Shown piece after piece: positions 50,361 through 60,072 of a stretch of DNA of 64,000 nt (the first letter of the stretch is position 1; each line of letters begins with the position of its first letter). The notes below the pieces were generated by a model, which saw only the letters and a list, made by a program, of their open reading frames with translations, ran no database searches and was not told where the DNA came from. A program made the position numbers and the translations under genes. The DNA comes from Cellulophaga sp. Hel_I_12. Lineage in GTDB: Bacteria > Bacteroidota > Bacteroidia > Flavobacteriales > Flavobacteriaceae. The DNA is taken from positions 2,979,501 through 3,043,500 of the forward strand of contig NZ_JUHB01000001.1 in assembly GCF_000799565.1 (NCBI RefSeq), given 5' to 3'.

Positions 50361-51539
50361 ATGCCACTTTATCACAAATTAGGGGTTACACCTCAAAAAC
50401 GACATACAATTTTCAAAAAAGAAGATGGTACCCTGCATTATGAGCAACTCTTTGGGACTATTGGTTTTGATGGAATGTCGTCCTTAATGTACCATTTACA
50501 TCGGCCAACGCAAGTAAAAGAAGTAGGAGTATCCATTGATGTTTCTCCCAAGGCTGCTGTTCCCCATAACATAAAATCAAGGCTTCTAAAAGGCTTTCAG
50601 ATAGCTCCTCAAGATGATTTTTTAGATAGCAGAACAACGATATTATTTAATAGTGATGTGCATATAGGCCTAGCGGCTCCTAAAAAATCAATGACAAGCT
50701 ATTTCTATAAAAACACAGATGCCGATGAGCTTCTGTTTGTACACAAAGGAACAGGTACGCTTAAAACCATGCTTGGAGAAATTAGCTTTGAATATGGAGA
50801 TTATTTAGTCATCCCGAGAGGAATGATTTATCAAATTCATTTTGATACGGAAGATAATCGATTATTAGTAACAGAAAGTTACCATCCTATCTATACGCCA
50901 AAACGATACCGGAATTGGTTTGGACAACATTTAGAGCATTCGCCCTTTTGTGAGCGCGATTTTAAATTGCCTGAAAACTTGCAAACCCACGATGAAAAAG
51001 GAGATTTTTTAATCAAAATTAAAAAAGAAGGCCAATTGCATCATTTAACCTATGCCACGCACCCTTTTGATATTGTAGGTTGGGATGGCTATAATTTTCC
51101 TTATGGATTCTCTATTCACAATTTTGAACCCATAACAGGTCGTGTTCATCAGCCACCACCAGTGCACCAAACTTTTGAAACCAGTGCTTTTGTGGTGTGT
51201 TCTTTTGTGCCTCGTATGTATGATTATCATCCACAAGCAATTCCTGCGCCCTACAATCATTCCAACATAGATTCAGACGAAATGTTGTATTATGTGGATG
51301 GGGACTTTATGAGTAGAAAAAATATTGATAAAGGATATATTTCATTACATCCGGCTGGTATTCCCCATGGGCCACACCCAGGAACCTACGAGGCCAGTAT
51401 TGGTAAGTCGAAAACGGAAGAATTAGCAGTAATGATCGATACCTTTAAGCCCTTAAAACTAACCCAAGCGGCTTTAGATTTAGATGATGGTAAGTATTAT
51501 CAGAGTTGGTTAGAAGACGCCCATTCCCCAAAGGGTTAA
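50361..51539 (+). CDS. hmgA: Homogentisate 1,2-dioxygenase
   Basis: 392 residues, cytoplasmic, cupin-type. The start YHKLGVTPQKRHTIFKKEDG and HLHRPTQV are family-typical. Iron ligands fall in the C-terminal block: HNFEPITGRVHQPPPVHQTF (with the conserved His/Glu region), MLYYVDGDFMSR and SLHPAGIPHGPHPGTYE. The enzyme cleaves homogentisate to maleylacetoacetate in tyrosine/phenylalanine degradation. The Bacteroidota form is shorter than the ~440-residue human and Pseudomonas type. It converges with hutG, the next gene. No other tyrosine-degradation gene (hpd, fahA) is in the window. Confidence 0.9.
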   Translation: MPLYHKLGVTPQKRHTIFKKEDGTLHYEQLFGTIGFDGMSSLMYHLHRPTQVKEVGVSIDVSPKAAVPHNIKSRLLKGFQIAPQDDFLDSRTTILFNSDVHIGLAAPKKSMTSYFYKNTDADELLFVHKGTGTLKTMLGEISFEYGDYLVIPRGMIYQIHFDTEDNRLLVTESYHPIYTPKRYRNWFGQHLEHSPFCERDFKLPENLQTHDEKGDFLIKIKKEGQLHHLTYATHPFDIVGWDGYNFPYGFSIHNFEPITGRVHQPPPVHQTFETSAFVVCSFVPRMYDYHPQAIPAPYNHSNIDSDEMLYYVDGDFMSRKNIDKGYISLHPAGIPHGPHPGTYEASIGKSKTEELAVMIDTFKPLKLTQAALDLDDGKYYQSWLEDAHSPKG

Positions 51540-51558
51540 AGACTCTAGATTTTTTATA

Positions 51559-52527
51559 TCAACTGTTTTCGAGGTTTATCGCATGCATTACAAAATGCAC
51601 TAACGAAGCCGCTAATTTGGCGGTTTGTTGGTCTCTGTCGTAGTTTGGATTCATTTCGGCAATATCAAAACTAATTAGTTTTTTGCTGTCGATGATTGTT
51701 TTTAAGCTCTCCAAAACAATGTCAGGCGAAAAGCCCATGGGAGAAGCAGCACTTACTCCGGGAGCAAAGGCAGACGAAAATCCGTCTAAATCTACCGTCG
51801 TATACACATAGTCGACATCCTCTAAAAATTGCATTAAAATTAAATGCACATGTTCCACATGATGTAGATTGAAATTGTTATGCTCAATGTAGCTTACACC
51901 AAGTGACGTTGCTGTTTCAAACAGTTTTTTGTCATTCGCATCTTTTCGAATTCCTAAACACAAGTAATTAAAAGCAATGCTTTGTGCTTTGCAATCTTGT
52001 GCAATCTGATAAAACGGAGTGCCAGAGGTATTGCCATTTTCGGTAGAACGCAAATCAAAATGTGCATCAAAGTTTATAATCCCTATTTTTTTATCGCCGA
52101 GGTAGTTTCTAATGCCTTGATAATGCCCGTAAGCGATATCGTGACCACCGCCCAAAACAATAGGAAATAATTTTTTTGAAAGTAGGAGGCTTATTTTTTC
52201 AGCGAGTGCTTCCTGTACTTTTTCTAACTCATGAGCTACGCATTCGATAGTTCCCACATCAAAGAATGGTGTGGTACTCGCTAAGTGATTTGGAAATTTT
52301 CCTAGGGATGATTTAATGGCCGCTGGGCCTTCAACAGCACCAATTCTACCTTGGTTTCGTTTTACGCCCTCGTCGCAGGCATAGCCTAAAAGTGCAATAG
52401 ATTGGGTGTCAGCTATGGTCTCAAGAGCATCAATAGCGACACATTGTACTTTTTCATGAAGGTATAATTCCTGACTTGAAATTCTACCAGTCCATATGCT
52501 TTTTGGTGTTTGTTTATACCTTGCCAT
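51559..52527 (-). CDS. hutG: Formimidoylglutamase (arginase family)
   Basis: 322 residues. The ureohydrolase manganese motifs are GGGHDIAYGHY, NFDAHFDLR (DAHxD), and VDLDGFSSAFAPGVSA (DxD). RNQGRIGAVEGPAAIKSSL is the N-terminal family element. It hydrolyses N-formimidoyl-L-glutamate to glutamate and formamide, the last step of the short histidine pathway. It is the last gene of hutH-hutI-hutU-hutG, starting 2 nt after the hutU stop, so it is surely co-transcribed. Confidence 0.93.
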   Translation of the reverse strand: MARYKQTPKSIWTGRISSQELYLHEKVQCVAIDALETIADTQSIALLGYACDEGVKRNQGRIGAVEGPAAIKSSLGKFPNHLASTTPFFDVGTIECVAHELEKVQEALAEKISLLLSKKLFPIVLGGGHDIAYGHYQGIRNYLGDKKIGIINFDAHFDLRSTENGNTSGTPFYQIAQDCKAQSIAFNYLCLGIRKDANDKKLFETATSLGVSYIEHNNFNLHHVEHVHLILMQFLEDVDYVYTTVDLDGFSSAFAPGVSAASPMGFSPDIVLESLKTIIDSKKLISFDIAEMNPNYDRDQQTAKLAASLVHFVMHAINLENS

Positions 52528-52529
52528 TT

Positions 52530-54572
52530 TTAACTGAATAAATCATCTAATAAAGAATCGTTTACGAAGTTAGGCAAAGTTATTTTTAATTCAGGTGTTC
52601 GCTCCATTTCTCGTTGAATCGCGAAAATAGCTTCTTTGTTCCGGGCCCAACTTCGGCGAGAAATACCATTATTTACATCGTAAAAAAGCATGTTTTTGAG
52701 TCTTGTAGATGCTGCTTCGCTACCGTCTAATACCATTCCAAAACCGCCATTGATCACTTCACCCCAGCCAACACCACCACCGTTATGGATAGAAACCCAA
52801 GTAGCACCTCTAAAACTATCTCCAATGACATTATGAATGGCCATATCTGCGGTAAATTTACTTCCATCATAAATATTACTGGTTTCTCTGTAGGGTGAAT
52901 CGGTACCGCTCACATCGTGATGATCTCGTCCTAAAATTACAGGAGCAGATAGTTCTCCTGATGCAATTGCTTTATTGAAAGCATCCCCAATTTTGGCTCT
53001 ACCCTCTGCATCGGCATATAAAATACGTGCTTGTGAACCCACCACCATCTTATTCTTGTGAGCTTGCTGAATCCATGTGATATTATCCTGCATTTGTTGC
53101 TGAATTTCTTCTGGAGCTGTTTTTTTTATTGCGGTTAAAATTTGAGCTGCAATAGTGTCTGTTTTTTGAAGGTCTTTCGGGTCGCCAGATGCACAAACCC
53201 ATCTAAAGGGACCAAAACCATAGTCAAAACACATAGGGCCTAAAATATCCTGAACGTAGGAGGGATACTCCCAATCTTGATTTTTATCTTTTAGTGCATC
53301 ATAATTCACATAGGCTCCCTGAGAATTCTTATATACTGCCGCACCAGCTCTTGACGCTTCTAGAAGGAAGGCATTCCCATAATCAAAAAAATAGGTTCCT
53401 TTTTGAGCATGTTGGTTGATCGCTGCAACCTGTCGCTTTAAGGAGGCTTGTACTTTTACTTTAAAAAGCTCGGGGTTGGTGACCATCAGTTCGTTTGCTT
53501 TTTCAAAAGAAACATCCACCGGATAATAGCCACCTGCCCAAGGATTATGCAAAGAGGTTTGGTCTGATCCCAAATGAACAAAAATATGCTCCTCTAAAAA
53601 GCGCTCCCAGACAGCAACAATATTTCCAATATAGGCGATAGACACCACCTCTTTATTTTCTTGTGCTTTTTTTGTTCTACTGACCAAATCGTCTAAGTTG
53701 TGGACCAATACATCTACCCAACCCTGTTTGTGTCTTTTTGTGGCAGCTGCGGCATTCACTTCGGCACAAACAGTGATACATCCTGCAATGTTTCCGGCTT
53801 TGGGTTGAGCACCACTCATACCACCTAAACCAGCCGTTAAGAAAATTTTCCCAGCCGGATTTTCATCTTTTTGTAATACCTTTCTAAAGGCATTCATGAC
53901 AGTAATCGTAGTGCCATGTACAATGCCTTGGGGGCCAATATACATATAGGAACCAGCGGTCATTTGACCATATTGTGTGACCCCCAAAGCATTAAATTTT
54001 TCCCAATCATCGGGCTTAGAGTAATTTGGGATCATCATACCATTGGTAACTACAACGCGTGGTGCTTCTTTGGTTGAAGGAAATAATCCCATCGGATGGC
54101 CAGAATACACATGTAGCGTTTGCTCGTTTGTCATGCAGGCGAGATACCGCATGGTTAACAGGTACTGTACCCAGTTTTGAAAAACGCTACCATTACCACC
54201 GTACGTAATTAATTCTTCAGGATGTTGAGCTACCGCAGGATCCAAATTATTCTGAATCATCAACATAATGCCTGCAGCTTGAATGGTCTGATAGGGATAT
54301 TCATGAATAGGTCGAGCATACAATTCATAATCAGGGGCAAAGCGATGCATGTAAATACGACCGTAGCTATTCAATTCATGAGTAAACTCTTTGGATAGCT
54401 CTGGATGCCAAGCCTCAGGAAAATATCGCAATGCATTTCGAACAGCGAGCTTTTTTTCGGCTACTGAGAGCATATCTTTCCGCTTTGGGGCGTGACTAAC
54501 CTTGTGGTTATAGGCCTTTTTGGCGGGAAGTACTGCGGGAATGCCTTGAAGTATTTGTTCTTTGAAAATCAT
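52530..54572 (-). CDS. hutU: Urocanate hydratase
   Basis: 680 residues, longer than the usual ~560 of proteobacterial HutU but typical of the Bacteroidota/eukaryote-like form. Recognisable parts are SGHPMGLFPS, GSYMYIGPQGIVHGTTITVMN, AGLGGMSGAQPKAGNIAGC (NAD+-binding region), FDYGNAFLLEASRAG, GPMCFDYGFGPFRWVCASGD, and HNGGGVGWGEVINGGFGMVLDG. It adds water to urocanate to give 4-imidazolone-5-propionate using tightly bound NAD+. The gene lies 37 bp after hutI. It acts in the cytoplasm as the second step of histidine degradation. Confidence 0.95.
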   Translation of the reverse strand: MIFKEQILQGIPAVLPAKKAYNHKVSHAPKRKDMLSVAEKKLAVRNALRYFPEAWHPELSKEFTHELNSYGRIYMHRFAPDYELYARPIHEYPYQTIQAAGIMLMIQNNLDPAVAQHPEELITYGGNGSVFQNWVQYLLTMRYLACMTNEQTLHVYSGHPMGLFPSTKEAPRVVVTNGMMIPNYSKPDDWEKFNALGVTQYGQMTAGSYMYIGPQGIVHGTTITVMNAFRKVLQKDENPAGKIFLTAGLGGMSGAQPKAGNIAGCITVCAEVNAAAATKRHKQGWVDVLVHNLDDLVSRTKKAQENKEVVSIAYIGNIVAVWERFLEEHIFVHLGSDQTSLHNPWAGGYYPVDVSFEKANELMVTNPELFKVKVQASLKRQVAAINQHAQKGTYFFDYGNAFLLEASRAGAAVYKNSQGAYVNYDALKDKNQDWEYPSYVQDILGPMCFDYGFGPFRWVCASGDPKDLQKTDTIAAQILTAIKKTAPEEIQQQMQDNITWIQQAHKNKMVVGSQARILYADAEGRAKIGDAFNKAIASGELSAPVILGRDHHDVSGTDSPYRETSNIYDGSKFTADMAIHNVIGDSFRGATWVSIHNGGGVGWGEVINGGFGMVLDGSEAASTRLKNMLFYDVNNGISRRSWARNKEAIFAIQREMERTPELKITLPNFVNDSLLDDLFS

Positions 54573-54609
54573 TTTAATTTGTTTTTTGCTATCTGCTTAG
54601 CGCTTTGTT

Positions 54610-55860
54610 TTAAGAGTGTTTATCATACACCAGATTTCCATTTTTAAAAACCATACAAGGCTTAAACGACCCTTGATGGTATAAAATTTCATTGTAATTA
54701 TCGGTATGAAATAGCGCCAAATCGGCTAGGAATCCTTCTTTAATTTCACCCCTGTCTTTTAGATGTAAAGCGGCTGCTGCACGATAGGTGATGCCTGCTA
54801 AAACTTCGGCATTACTCAGTTTTTCAAAGCTTTGTAAAATGGCCGCTTGGGTAAGTAAATCGCCCATAGGAGCAGAACCAGGATTATGGTCGCTTGCAAT
54901 GGCGAGACAACAACCAGCGTCTAATAATTTTCTGGCGGGCGTAAAGGCGCAACCCAATCCCAAACTTGCACCGGGTAGGGCAGTAGCAATCACATTACTT
55001 TTGGCTAAAAGTGCAATTTCTTTATCTGTTGAGGCTTCTAAATGGTCAGCACTCAAAGCATCAAATTCTATAGCTGTCGCACTTCCACCCGTTGAAAATT
55101 GATCTGCATGCACGGTAATATCAAAACCCATAGCTTTTGCTTTGGAAAAATAGGGTCGAATATCCTCCCTAGAAAAAGCACTTTCTTCGATAAAAGCGTC
55201 AATTCTGTTCGCCAATTTTTCTTCTTTTAAAATAGGAAAAAGGCTTGAACTGATTTCAGCTAAGTACTCGGCATGACTCCCGGAAAAATCCTTAGGTTTC
55301 ATATGAGCTGCTAGGCAGGTGGCAATTAAATCGATTGCAATGTCTGTATTCGCTTTTTTAATGGCACGAAGCATTTTTAATTCTTCGTTTACAGATAAAC
55401 CGTACCCGCTTTTTACTTCCACCGTAGTTACACCATTTTTTAAATGTTGTTGGGCCCGTTTTATGGTTTTTTTAATGAGTTCTTCGGACGATGCTTTGCG
55501 TGTTTCGGTAACGGTATCCCATATGCCTCCACCAGCTTTTGCAATTTCTAAGTAGGTTTTTCCTGCATTTCGCATGGCATAATCTTTGGCTCTCGTTCCT
55601 CCAAAGCAAATATGCGTGTGGGCATCAATAAACCCGGGTAAGCCAACATGGTTTCCTTCTAGTTTTATATGCACTGTAGTTTTAGATGCCTCGGATACAA
55701 GTTTATCAAAATCCCCAATTTTCTGAATAATACCGTTTTCCATAAGAATCCCAACATCGGCTAAAATTTCTAGCTGTTCATCTTTTAAAGCACCTTTTAG
55801 AGGCAAATTAGCCATAGTCACTAACTGCTTAAACGGACCTATAAGTTTTAAATTCTTCAT
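54610..55860 (-). CDS. hutI: Imidazolonepropionase
   Basis: 416 residues of the amidohydrolase superfamily. The metal site is GFIDAHTHICFGGTRAKDYAM (HxH near residue 80-85), with VHADQFS (metal-binding His) and ASDHNPGSAPMGDL (catalytic Asp). AKAGGGIWDTVTETRKAS and VEVKSGYGL bind substrate. It opens the imidazolone ring to give N-formimidoylglutamate. It lies between hutH and hutU with spacings of 85 and 37 bp in the same direction. Length and motifs are normal for the family. Confidence 0.95.
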   Translation of the reverse strand: MKNLKLIGPFKQLVTMANLPLKGALKDEQLEILADVGILMENGIIQKIGDFDKLVSEASKTTVHIKLEGNHVGLPGFIDAHTHICFGGTRAKDYAMRNAGKTYLEIAKAGGGIWDTVTETRKASSEELIKKTIKRAQQHLKNGVTTVEVKSGYGLSVNEELKMLRAIKKANTDIAIDLIATCLAAHMKPKDFSGSHAEYLAEISSSLFPILKEEKLANRIDAFIEESAFSREDIRPYFSKAKAMGFDITVHADQFSTGGSATAIEFDALSADHLEASTDKEIALLAKSNVIATALPGASLGLGCAFTPARKLLDAGCCLAIASDHNPGSAPMGDLLTQAAILQSFEKLSNAEVLAGITYRAAAALHLKDRGEIKEGFLADLALFHTDNYNEILYHQGSFKPCMVFKNGNLVYDKHS

Positions 55861-55945
55861 TTTTTAGATCGTTAGATTGTTCGATACTTTCATTATTAAG
55901 TGCATCGCGCTTGGCGGAATGCGTTTAGCGCACAGCGTAATTATT

Positions 55946-57526
55946 TCAAAACACTTCAAATTCCTCAGAATACTTGGTTTTTAAGGATACCCCTTTTTTA
56001 GCACTTACCTTTTCGATTACTTTTATGATGGTTTTATCTTGGATCATTTTGATGCCTTTTTCAATATCGTCAGAGAAAACTCGGTCTTTGTCGGCAAACG
56101 AGACCTGTTTACGCACTTCTTTATGAATTTCATCTAAAAACAAACCCGATTTCATCGGTTTTCTAAATTCAAAGGCCTGAGCAGCCGTCAATAATTCTAT
56201 CGCTAATATTTTTTCTACATTTTCTAAGACTTGCAAGGCCTTTCGACCACCGATAGACCCCATACTTACGTGGTCTTCTTGTCCCAAAGACGTAGGAATG
56301 CTATCTGCACTAGACGGAAAACACAAGCCTTTATTTTCACTTGCTAAAGCAGCGGTGGTATATTGCAAAATCATATAGCCCGAATTAATGCCTGTTTCGT
56401 GCATCAATAATTTGGGCACGCCGGGGCTGTTTCCTTCTAGTGCTAAATAAATTCTTCGGTCAGAGATATTGCCCAATTCTGACGCTGCTAGGCACGCATA
56501 ATCTAGGGCCATGGCCAAGGGTTGCCCGTGAAAGTTGCCACCGCTAATCGTTAAATCTTCATCAATAATAATAGGATTATCGGTGACAGAATTTAGTTCT
56601 ACTTCGACCAATTCTTTTAAATGCAACCAAGCATTTCGAGAGGCCCCATGCACTTGTGGCATACAACGCAATGAATACGGATCTTGAACGCGATCACAAT
56701 CAATATGGTCTTCCATAATTTCAGAACCTTTTAATAATCGTTTGATGCGCTTGGCAACATGGATATTTCCCTTGAAGGGTCGTAAGGCATGCAATTCGTT
56801 AAAAAATGGTTTTACCGAGCCTTGTAAACCTTCAATCATCATCGCACCAATAATATCGGCTTGAGATAAACAACTGTGTAATTTTTCTACCACTTTTACG
56901 GCATGCGCTGCGATAAATTGGGTTCCATTTATAAGGGCTAAACCTTCTTTTGGCCCTAAATCAACGCTAGACAGGCCCGTTCGCTCAAATAGTTCAGAAG
57001 TCGGAATTTCAGCGCCTTGAAACTGAACTTTTCCCAAGCCAATTAAGGGTAAGAATAAATGCGATAGGGGAGCCAAATCGCCCGAAGCACCAACCGATCC
57101 TTGTGAAGGTACTATGGGAATAGCATCATTTTCTATATGCCAAATAATTCTATCGATGCTGGTTTCTGAAATACCAGAATAGCCTTTTGCTAAAGAATGG
57201 ACTTTTAAAATCAGCATCAATTTAGCCAGTTCTGTAGCAATAGGTTTCCCTACGCCTACACTATGGCTTTTGAGAATATTGGTTTGTAATATTTTGGTTT
57301 CTTCTTTTGATATTTTGGTGGTACATAAGGGACCAAAGCCGGTATTGATGCCGTAAACGGCATGACCCTTTGCCACAATATTCGCTACGGTTTGTGCACT
57401 TTCTTGTACTTTTTTTCTTTTGGCAGCAGTGAGTTCAAGCTTTATTTCTCCTGCTGCAATGGCCATGGCCTTGCTTACCGTGAGCCAATCTTCACCAATT
57501 AGAAATATACTTTGAGAGGATGACAT
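55946..57526 (-). CDS. hutH: Histidine ammonia-lyase
   Basis: 526 residues from ATG 57526. An ATG 33 nt upstream (57559) would lie only 5 nt from the 57565 operator and is less likely. The self-made MIO cofactor comes from the Ala-Ser-Gly of GSVGASGDLAPLSH. VYGINTGFGPLC is the Tyr/Gly-rich N-terminal loop. VTDNPII and SGGNFHGQPLAMALDY follow, and GQEDHVSMGSIGGRKAL is near the active site. It removes ammonia from histidine to form urocanate, the first step of the hut route. It is divergent from the LysR gene, suggesting regulation by it. Confidence 0.94.
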   Translation of the reverse strand: MSSSQSIFLIGEDWLTVSKAMAIAAGEIKLELTAAKRKKVQESAQTVANIVAKGHAVYGINTGFGPLCTTKISKEETKILQTNILKSHSVGVGKPIATELAKLMLILKVHSLAKGYSGISETSIDRIIWHIENDAIPIVPSQGSVGASGDLAPLSHLFLPLIGLGKVQFQGAEIPTSELFERTGLSSVDLGPKEGLALINGTQFIAAHAVKVVEKLHSCLSQADIIGAMMIEGLQGSVKPFFNELHALRPFKGNIHVAKRIKRLLKGSEIMEDHIDCDRVQDPYSLRCMPQVHGASRNAWLHLKELVEVELNSVTDNPIIIDEDLTISGGNFHGQPLAMALDYACLAASELGNISDRRIYLALEGNSPGVPKLLMHETGINSGYMILQYTTAALASENKGLCFPSSADSIPTSLGQEDHVSMGSIGGRKALQVLENVEKILAIELLTAAQAFEFRKPMKSGLFLDEIHKEVRKQVSFADKDRVFSDDIEKGIKMIQDKTIIKVIEKVSAKKGVSLKTKYSEEFEVF

Positions 57527-57564
57527 ACCGTATTTTTTTATTTCCTTAAAAATAATCATTAAGT

Positions 57565-57584
57565 TTGATACTTACCAATATCAA
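57565..57584. promoter_or_regulatory. Candidate LysR operator between hutH and the LysR gene
   Basis: TTGATA (57565-57570) and TATCAA (57579-57584) form a perfect 6-bp inverted repeat with an 8-nt centre. A further ATCAATAT follows at 57589. LysR sites are typically interrupted dyads of this size in the shared region of divergent genes. Confidence 0.6.
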
Positions 57585-57605
57585 TTTTATCAATATATAA
57601 TAACT

Positions 57606-58502
57606 GTGAGTTATCAACTAGAACTACGTCATTTTAACTATTTTTTAGCGGTGGCCGAGGAATTACACTACCGCAAAGCAGCTGAAAAACTCTGTATTTC
57701 TCAACCTGGTTTGAGTCGGCAAATAAAACAAATGGAAGAAATTTTAGGAACGTCTTTGTTTGTTCGGGATAAGAAAAAAGTGAGTCTCACTGCTGCCGGT
57801 TCGTATTTAAAAACCGAAGTAGAATTTATCGTAAATCATTTGGCCATCACACAAAAACAGCTGAAATTAATCGCTGAAGGCAGCGTTGGAGAATTGCGAA
57901 TTGGCTTTTTAGGCTCTGCGATGCAAACGGTTATTCCTGAGTTATTGGTGAGCTTACACCACCATTTTCCTGAAATTAAAACAAGCTTAGAAGAGTTGTC
58001 AAATACCGCTCAAGTAAATGCTCTTTTGAAAGATACCCTAGACCTTGGGTTTGTGCGCTTGGCGCGCGTACCTGACGAATTAGCGATAAAAACAATTTTG
58101 TATGATAGTTTCTCGCTGGTACTACCCGCATCGCACCCTATCACGCCAAACAATTTTAGATCCGTAGGGCAATTGGCTAACGAAGATTTTATTTTGTTTT
58201 CACAGGAATATAGTCCCTTGTATTTTGATACCATTATGAGTATCTGCGAAGATGCTGGTTTCACGCCTAAAATTTCCCACAAATCGGTACATGCCCAAAC
58301 AATTTTTCGCCTGGTTGAAAACAACTTGGGTATTTCCATAGTACCTAGTTCGTTGCAATACGGATATAAACTAGGGGTGAAGTTTATTGAACTTAAAGAA
58401 ATAGCACAAAAGGCGGAGTTATCGGTTATCTGGAAGAAGGAGAATCGGAACCCCACGATAGCGCAAACGCTTAAATTAATCTTAACGAGCGCAGAGAAAT
58501 AA
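57606..58502 (+). CDS. LysR-family transcriptional regulator, probable hut regulator
   Basis: 298 residues from GTG 57606. The N-terminal winged helix-turn-helix is LRHFNYFLAVAEELHYRKAAEKLCISQPGLSRQIKQMEEILG (about 7-48). The substrate-binding domain (about 90-295) follows, starting GELRIGFLGSAMQTVIPELL. It is divergent from hutH across a ~47-80 bp gap with a TTGATA/TATCAA dyad. Regulation of histidine use by urocanate or histidine is a plausible inference; in most bacteria HutC, a GntR protein, does this, so the pairing is noteworthy. The nitroreductase downstream is in the same direction. Confidence 0.9.
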   Translation: MSYQLELRHFNYFLAVAEELHYRKAAEKLCISQPGLSRQIKQMEEILGTSLFVRDKKKVSLTAAGSYLKTEVEFIVNHLAITQKQLKLIAEGSVGELRIGFLGSAMQTVIPELLVSLHHHFPEIKTSLEELSNTAQVNALLKDTLDLGFVRLARVPDELAIKTILYDSFSLVLPASHPITPNNFRSVGQLANEDFILFSQEYSPLYFDTIMSICEDAGFTPKISHKSVHAQTIFRLVENNLGISIVPSSLQYGYKLGVKFIELKEIAQKAELSVIWKKENRNPTIAQTLKLILTSAEK

Positions 58503-58539
58503 ATCAATAGTTTTAAATTTGTTACAGCAAAAAACAGCA

Positions 58540-59100
58540 ATGATGATACTTGAAATAATACGAAATAGAAGATCCATTTTCCCGGCTCAGTATAACGATA
58601 CTCCCATAACTAAGGAGGCTATTGAAACCATTTTGGAAGCTGCCAATTGGGCGCCTACCCACCGAAAAACCGAACCTTGGCGCTTTAGAGTGCTGCAAGG
58701 CGAAACGCTAGAAAAACTCGGTTTGTTTTTATCCCTGAAATATTTAGAAACAGAGGCTAGTCCTAAAGAGTTTAAAGCTAAAAAACTGATTGAAAACCCT
58801 AAAAAAGCAGGAGCGATTATTGCGATTTGCATGCAGCGTGATCCAAATAAATCGGTACCCGAATGGGAAGAAGTTGCTGCGACGGCTATGGCAGTCCAGA
58901 ATATGTGGCTTGCTTGTACCGAAATGAAGATTGGGGCCTATTGGAGTTCACCAGCGTTGACCAAATATATGGGTGAGTTTTTTGAAATGGCAGATGAAGA
59001 GGCGTGTTTGGGCTTTTTCTATATGGGAAATTACGATAAAGACATAGAAATTCCCGAAGTGACCAGAACTCCGATTGCTGAGAAAACGGTTTGGTTGTAA
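58540..59100 (+). CDS. Nitroreductase-family oxidoreductase
   Basis: 186 residues from ATG 58540 (a second ATG at 58543); a TTG-start extension to 58519 is unlikely. The nitroreductase fold is seen in IIRNRRSIFPAQYNDTPI (FMN-binding R-x-R-S), EAANWAPTHRKTEPWRF, AIIAICMQRD, and WLACTEMKIGAYWSSPALT. It is homologous to YdjA-like NAD(P)H-FMN reductases. The substrate is unknown. It begins 37 nt after the LysR gene and might be co-transcribed with it. Confidence 0.88.
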   Translation: MMILEIIRNRRSIFPAQYNDTPITKEAIETILEAANWAPTHRKTEPWRFRVLQGETLEKLGLFLSLKYLETEASPKEFKAKKLIENPKKAGAIIAICMQRDPNKSVPEWEEVAATAMAVQNMWLACTEMKIGAYWSSPALTKYMGEFFEMADEEACLGFFYMGNYDKDIEIPEVTRTPIAEKTVWL

Positions 59101-59103
59101 TAC

Positions 59104-60072
59104 TTACACTAATGTTTTTATGGTCGTATATAGTTGTTGAATAACGGCGCTCATTTTCTGAATATCGATGGTGCTGAGTACATCTTTTGACGTGTGGTAG
59201 TAGGCATTGCGATAAAACGAAGTATTGGTTATCATTACAGCTGGATAGTTTAAGTTCCAATAATTCAAATGATCCGAAAAATCAACACCGCGAACTAAGG
59301 CAGATCCTTTAAAAGATTTTGTGGGAATAAGTGTTTGTGCCTTCATTAAGGTTTCGATTTGTGACCCAAAATCGCCCCTATTTTCATTTTGTACAACGGT
59401 AATAAAATTAGCACGTGTACCGTAAACAGTGCTCATGGCTGGAATTGGATATTTTTGAGAATCAGCTGCTTCATTATAATAACCAATCATTTCCAAGCAA
59501 ATCATCCCTTTTATAGGTATCTGATTATCAAATAAATAGTTCGAATGTATATAGCTTCCCATTTGTTCGGTTCTAAAAAAGGGGGGTTCTTCTAAAGTAT
59601 AGGCAACAAAATCTATTCTGTATTTTAAGTTTTCTTTGGAAAGCAGACGCGCTAATTCTAACAATCCACTTACGCCACTGGCATTATCATCCGCTCCTTA
59701 TTGCTCGCCAAACACATCATAATGCGTACCTATAATAATCCACTCTTTTTGATTGCTATTCAATGAACCAATCACATTTTTATAGGTTTCGTCACCTACC
59801 TTATATTCCTGAAAACTTACCGAATCACATACTTTAGCAAGTTCTGTTTGAATAAAATCGGCAATGTGGTTTAAGGTTTTTATGTTTTTGTGGTTTCTGC
59901 TTTCTGTAGTTTGGGTGATGGTTTTTAAATCATTTTTAATGCGAAGTGTATCGAAAACAAAAGTATGTTCGATTGTGGATTTATTTTGCCCTTTACAACT
60001 CGTTATAAACAAAGTAAAGCTTAGAATAAATAATAGAACTCGATAGTTTTTAAGGTTTTTTATTTTACTCAT
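59104..60072 (-). pseudogene. M28-family metallopeptidase gene interrupted by one in-frame stop
   Basis: A lipobox (LFITSC) leads into an M28 aminopeptidase. The frame runs IIIGTHYDVFGEQ, then TAA at 59700-59698 (codon 125), then GADDNASGVSGLLELARLLS in the same frame to the stop at 59104. Zinc ligands H (THYD), D (GADDNASG), the EE pair (TLEEPPFF), E/D (CLEMIGYY) and H (DHLNYW) are all still present. One base change restores the gene, so inactivation is recent, or the stop is a sequencing error or is read through. Family members usually have Pro-Gly-Ala-Asp here. The start overlaps the upstream gene by 8 nt. Confidence 0.85.
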
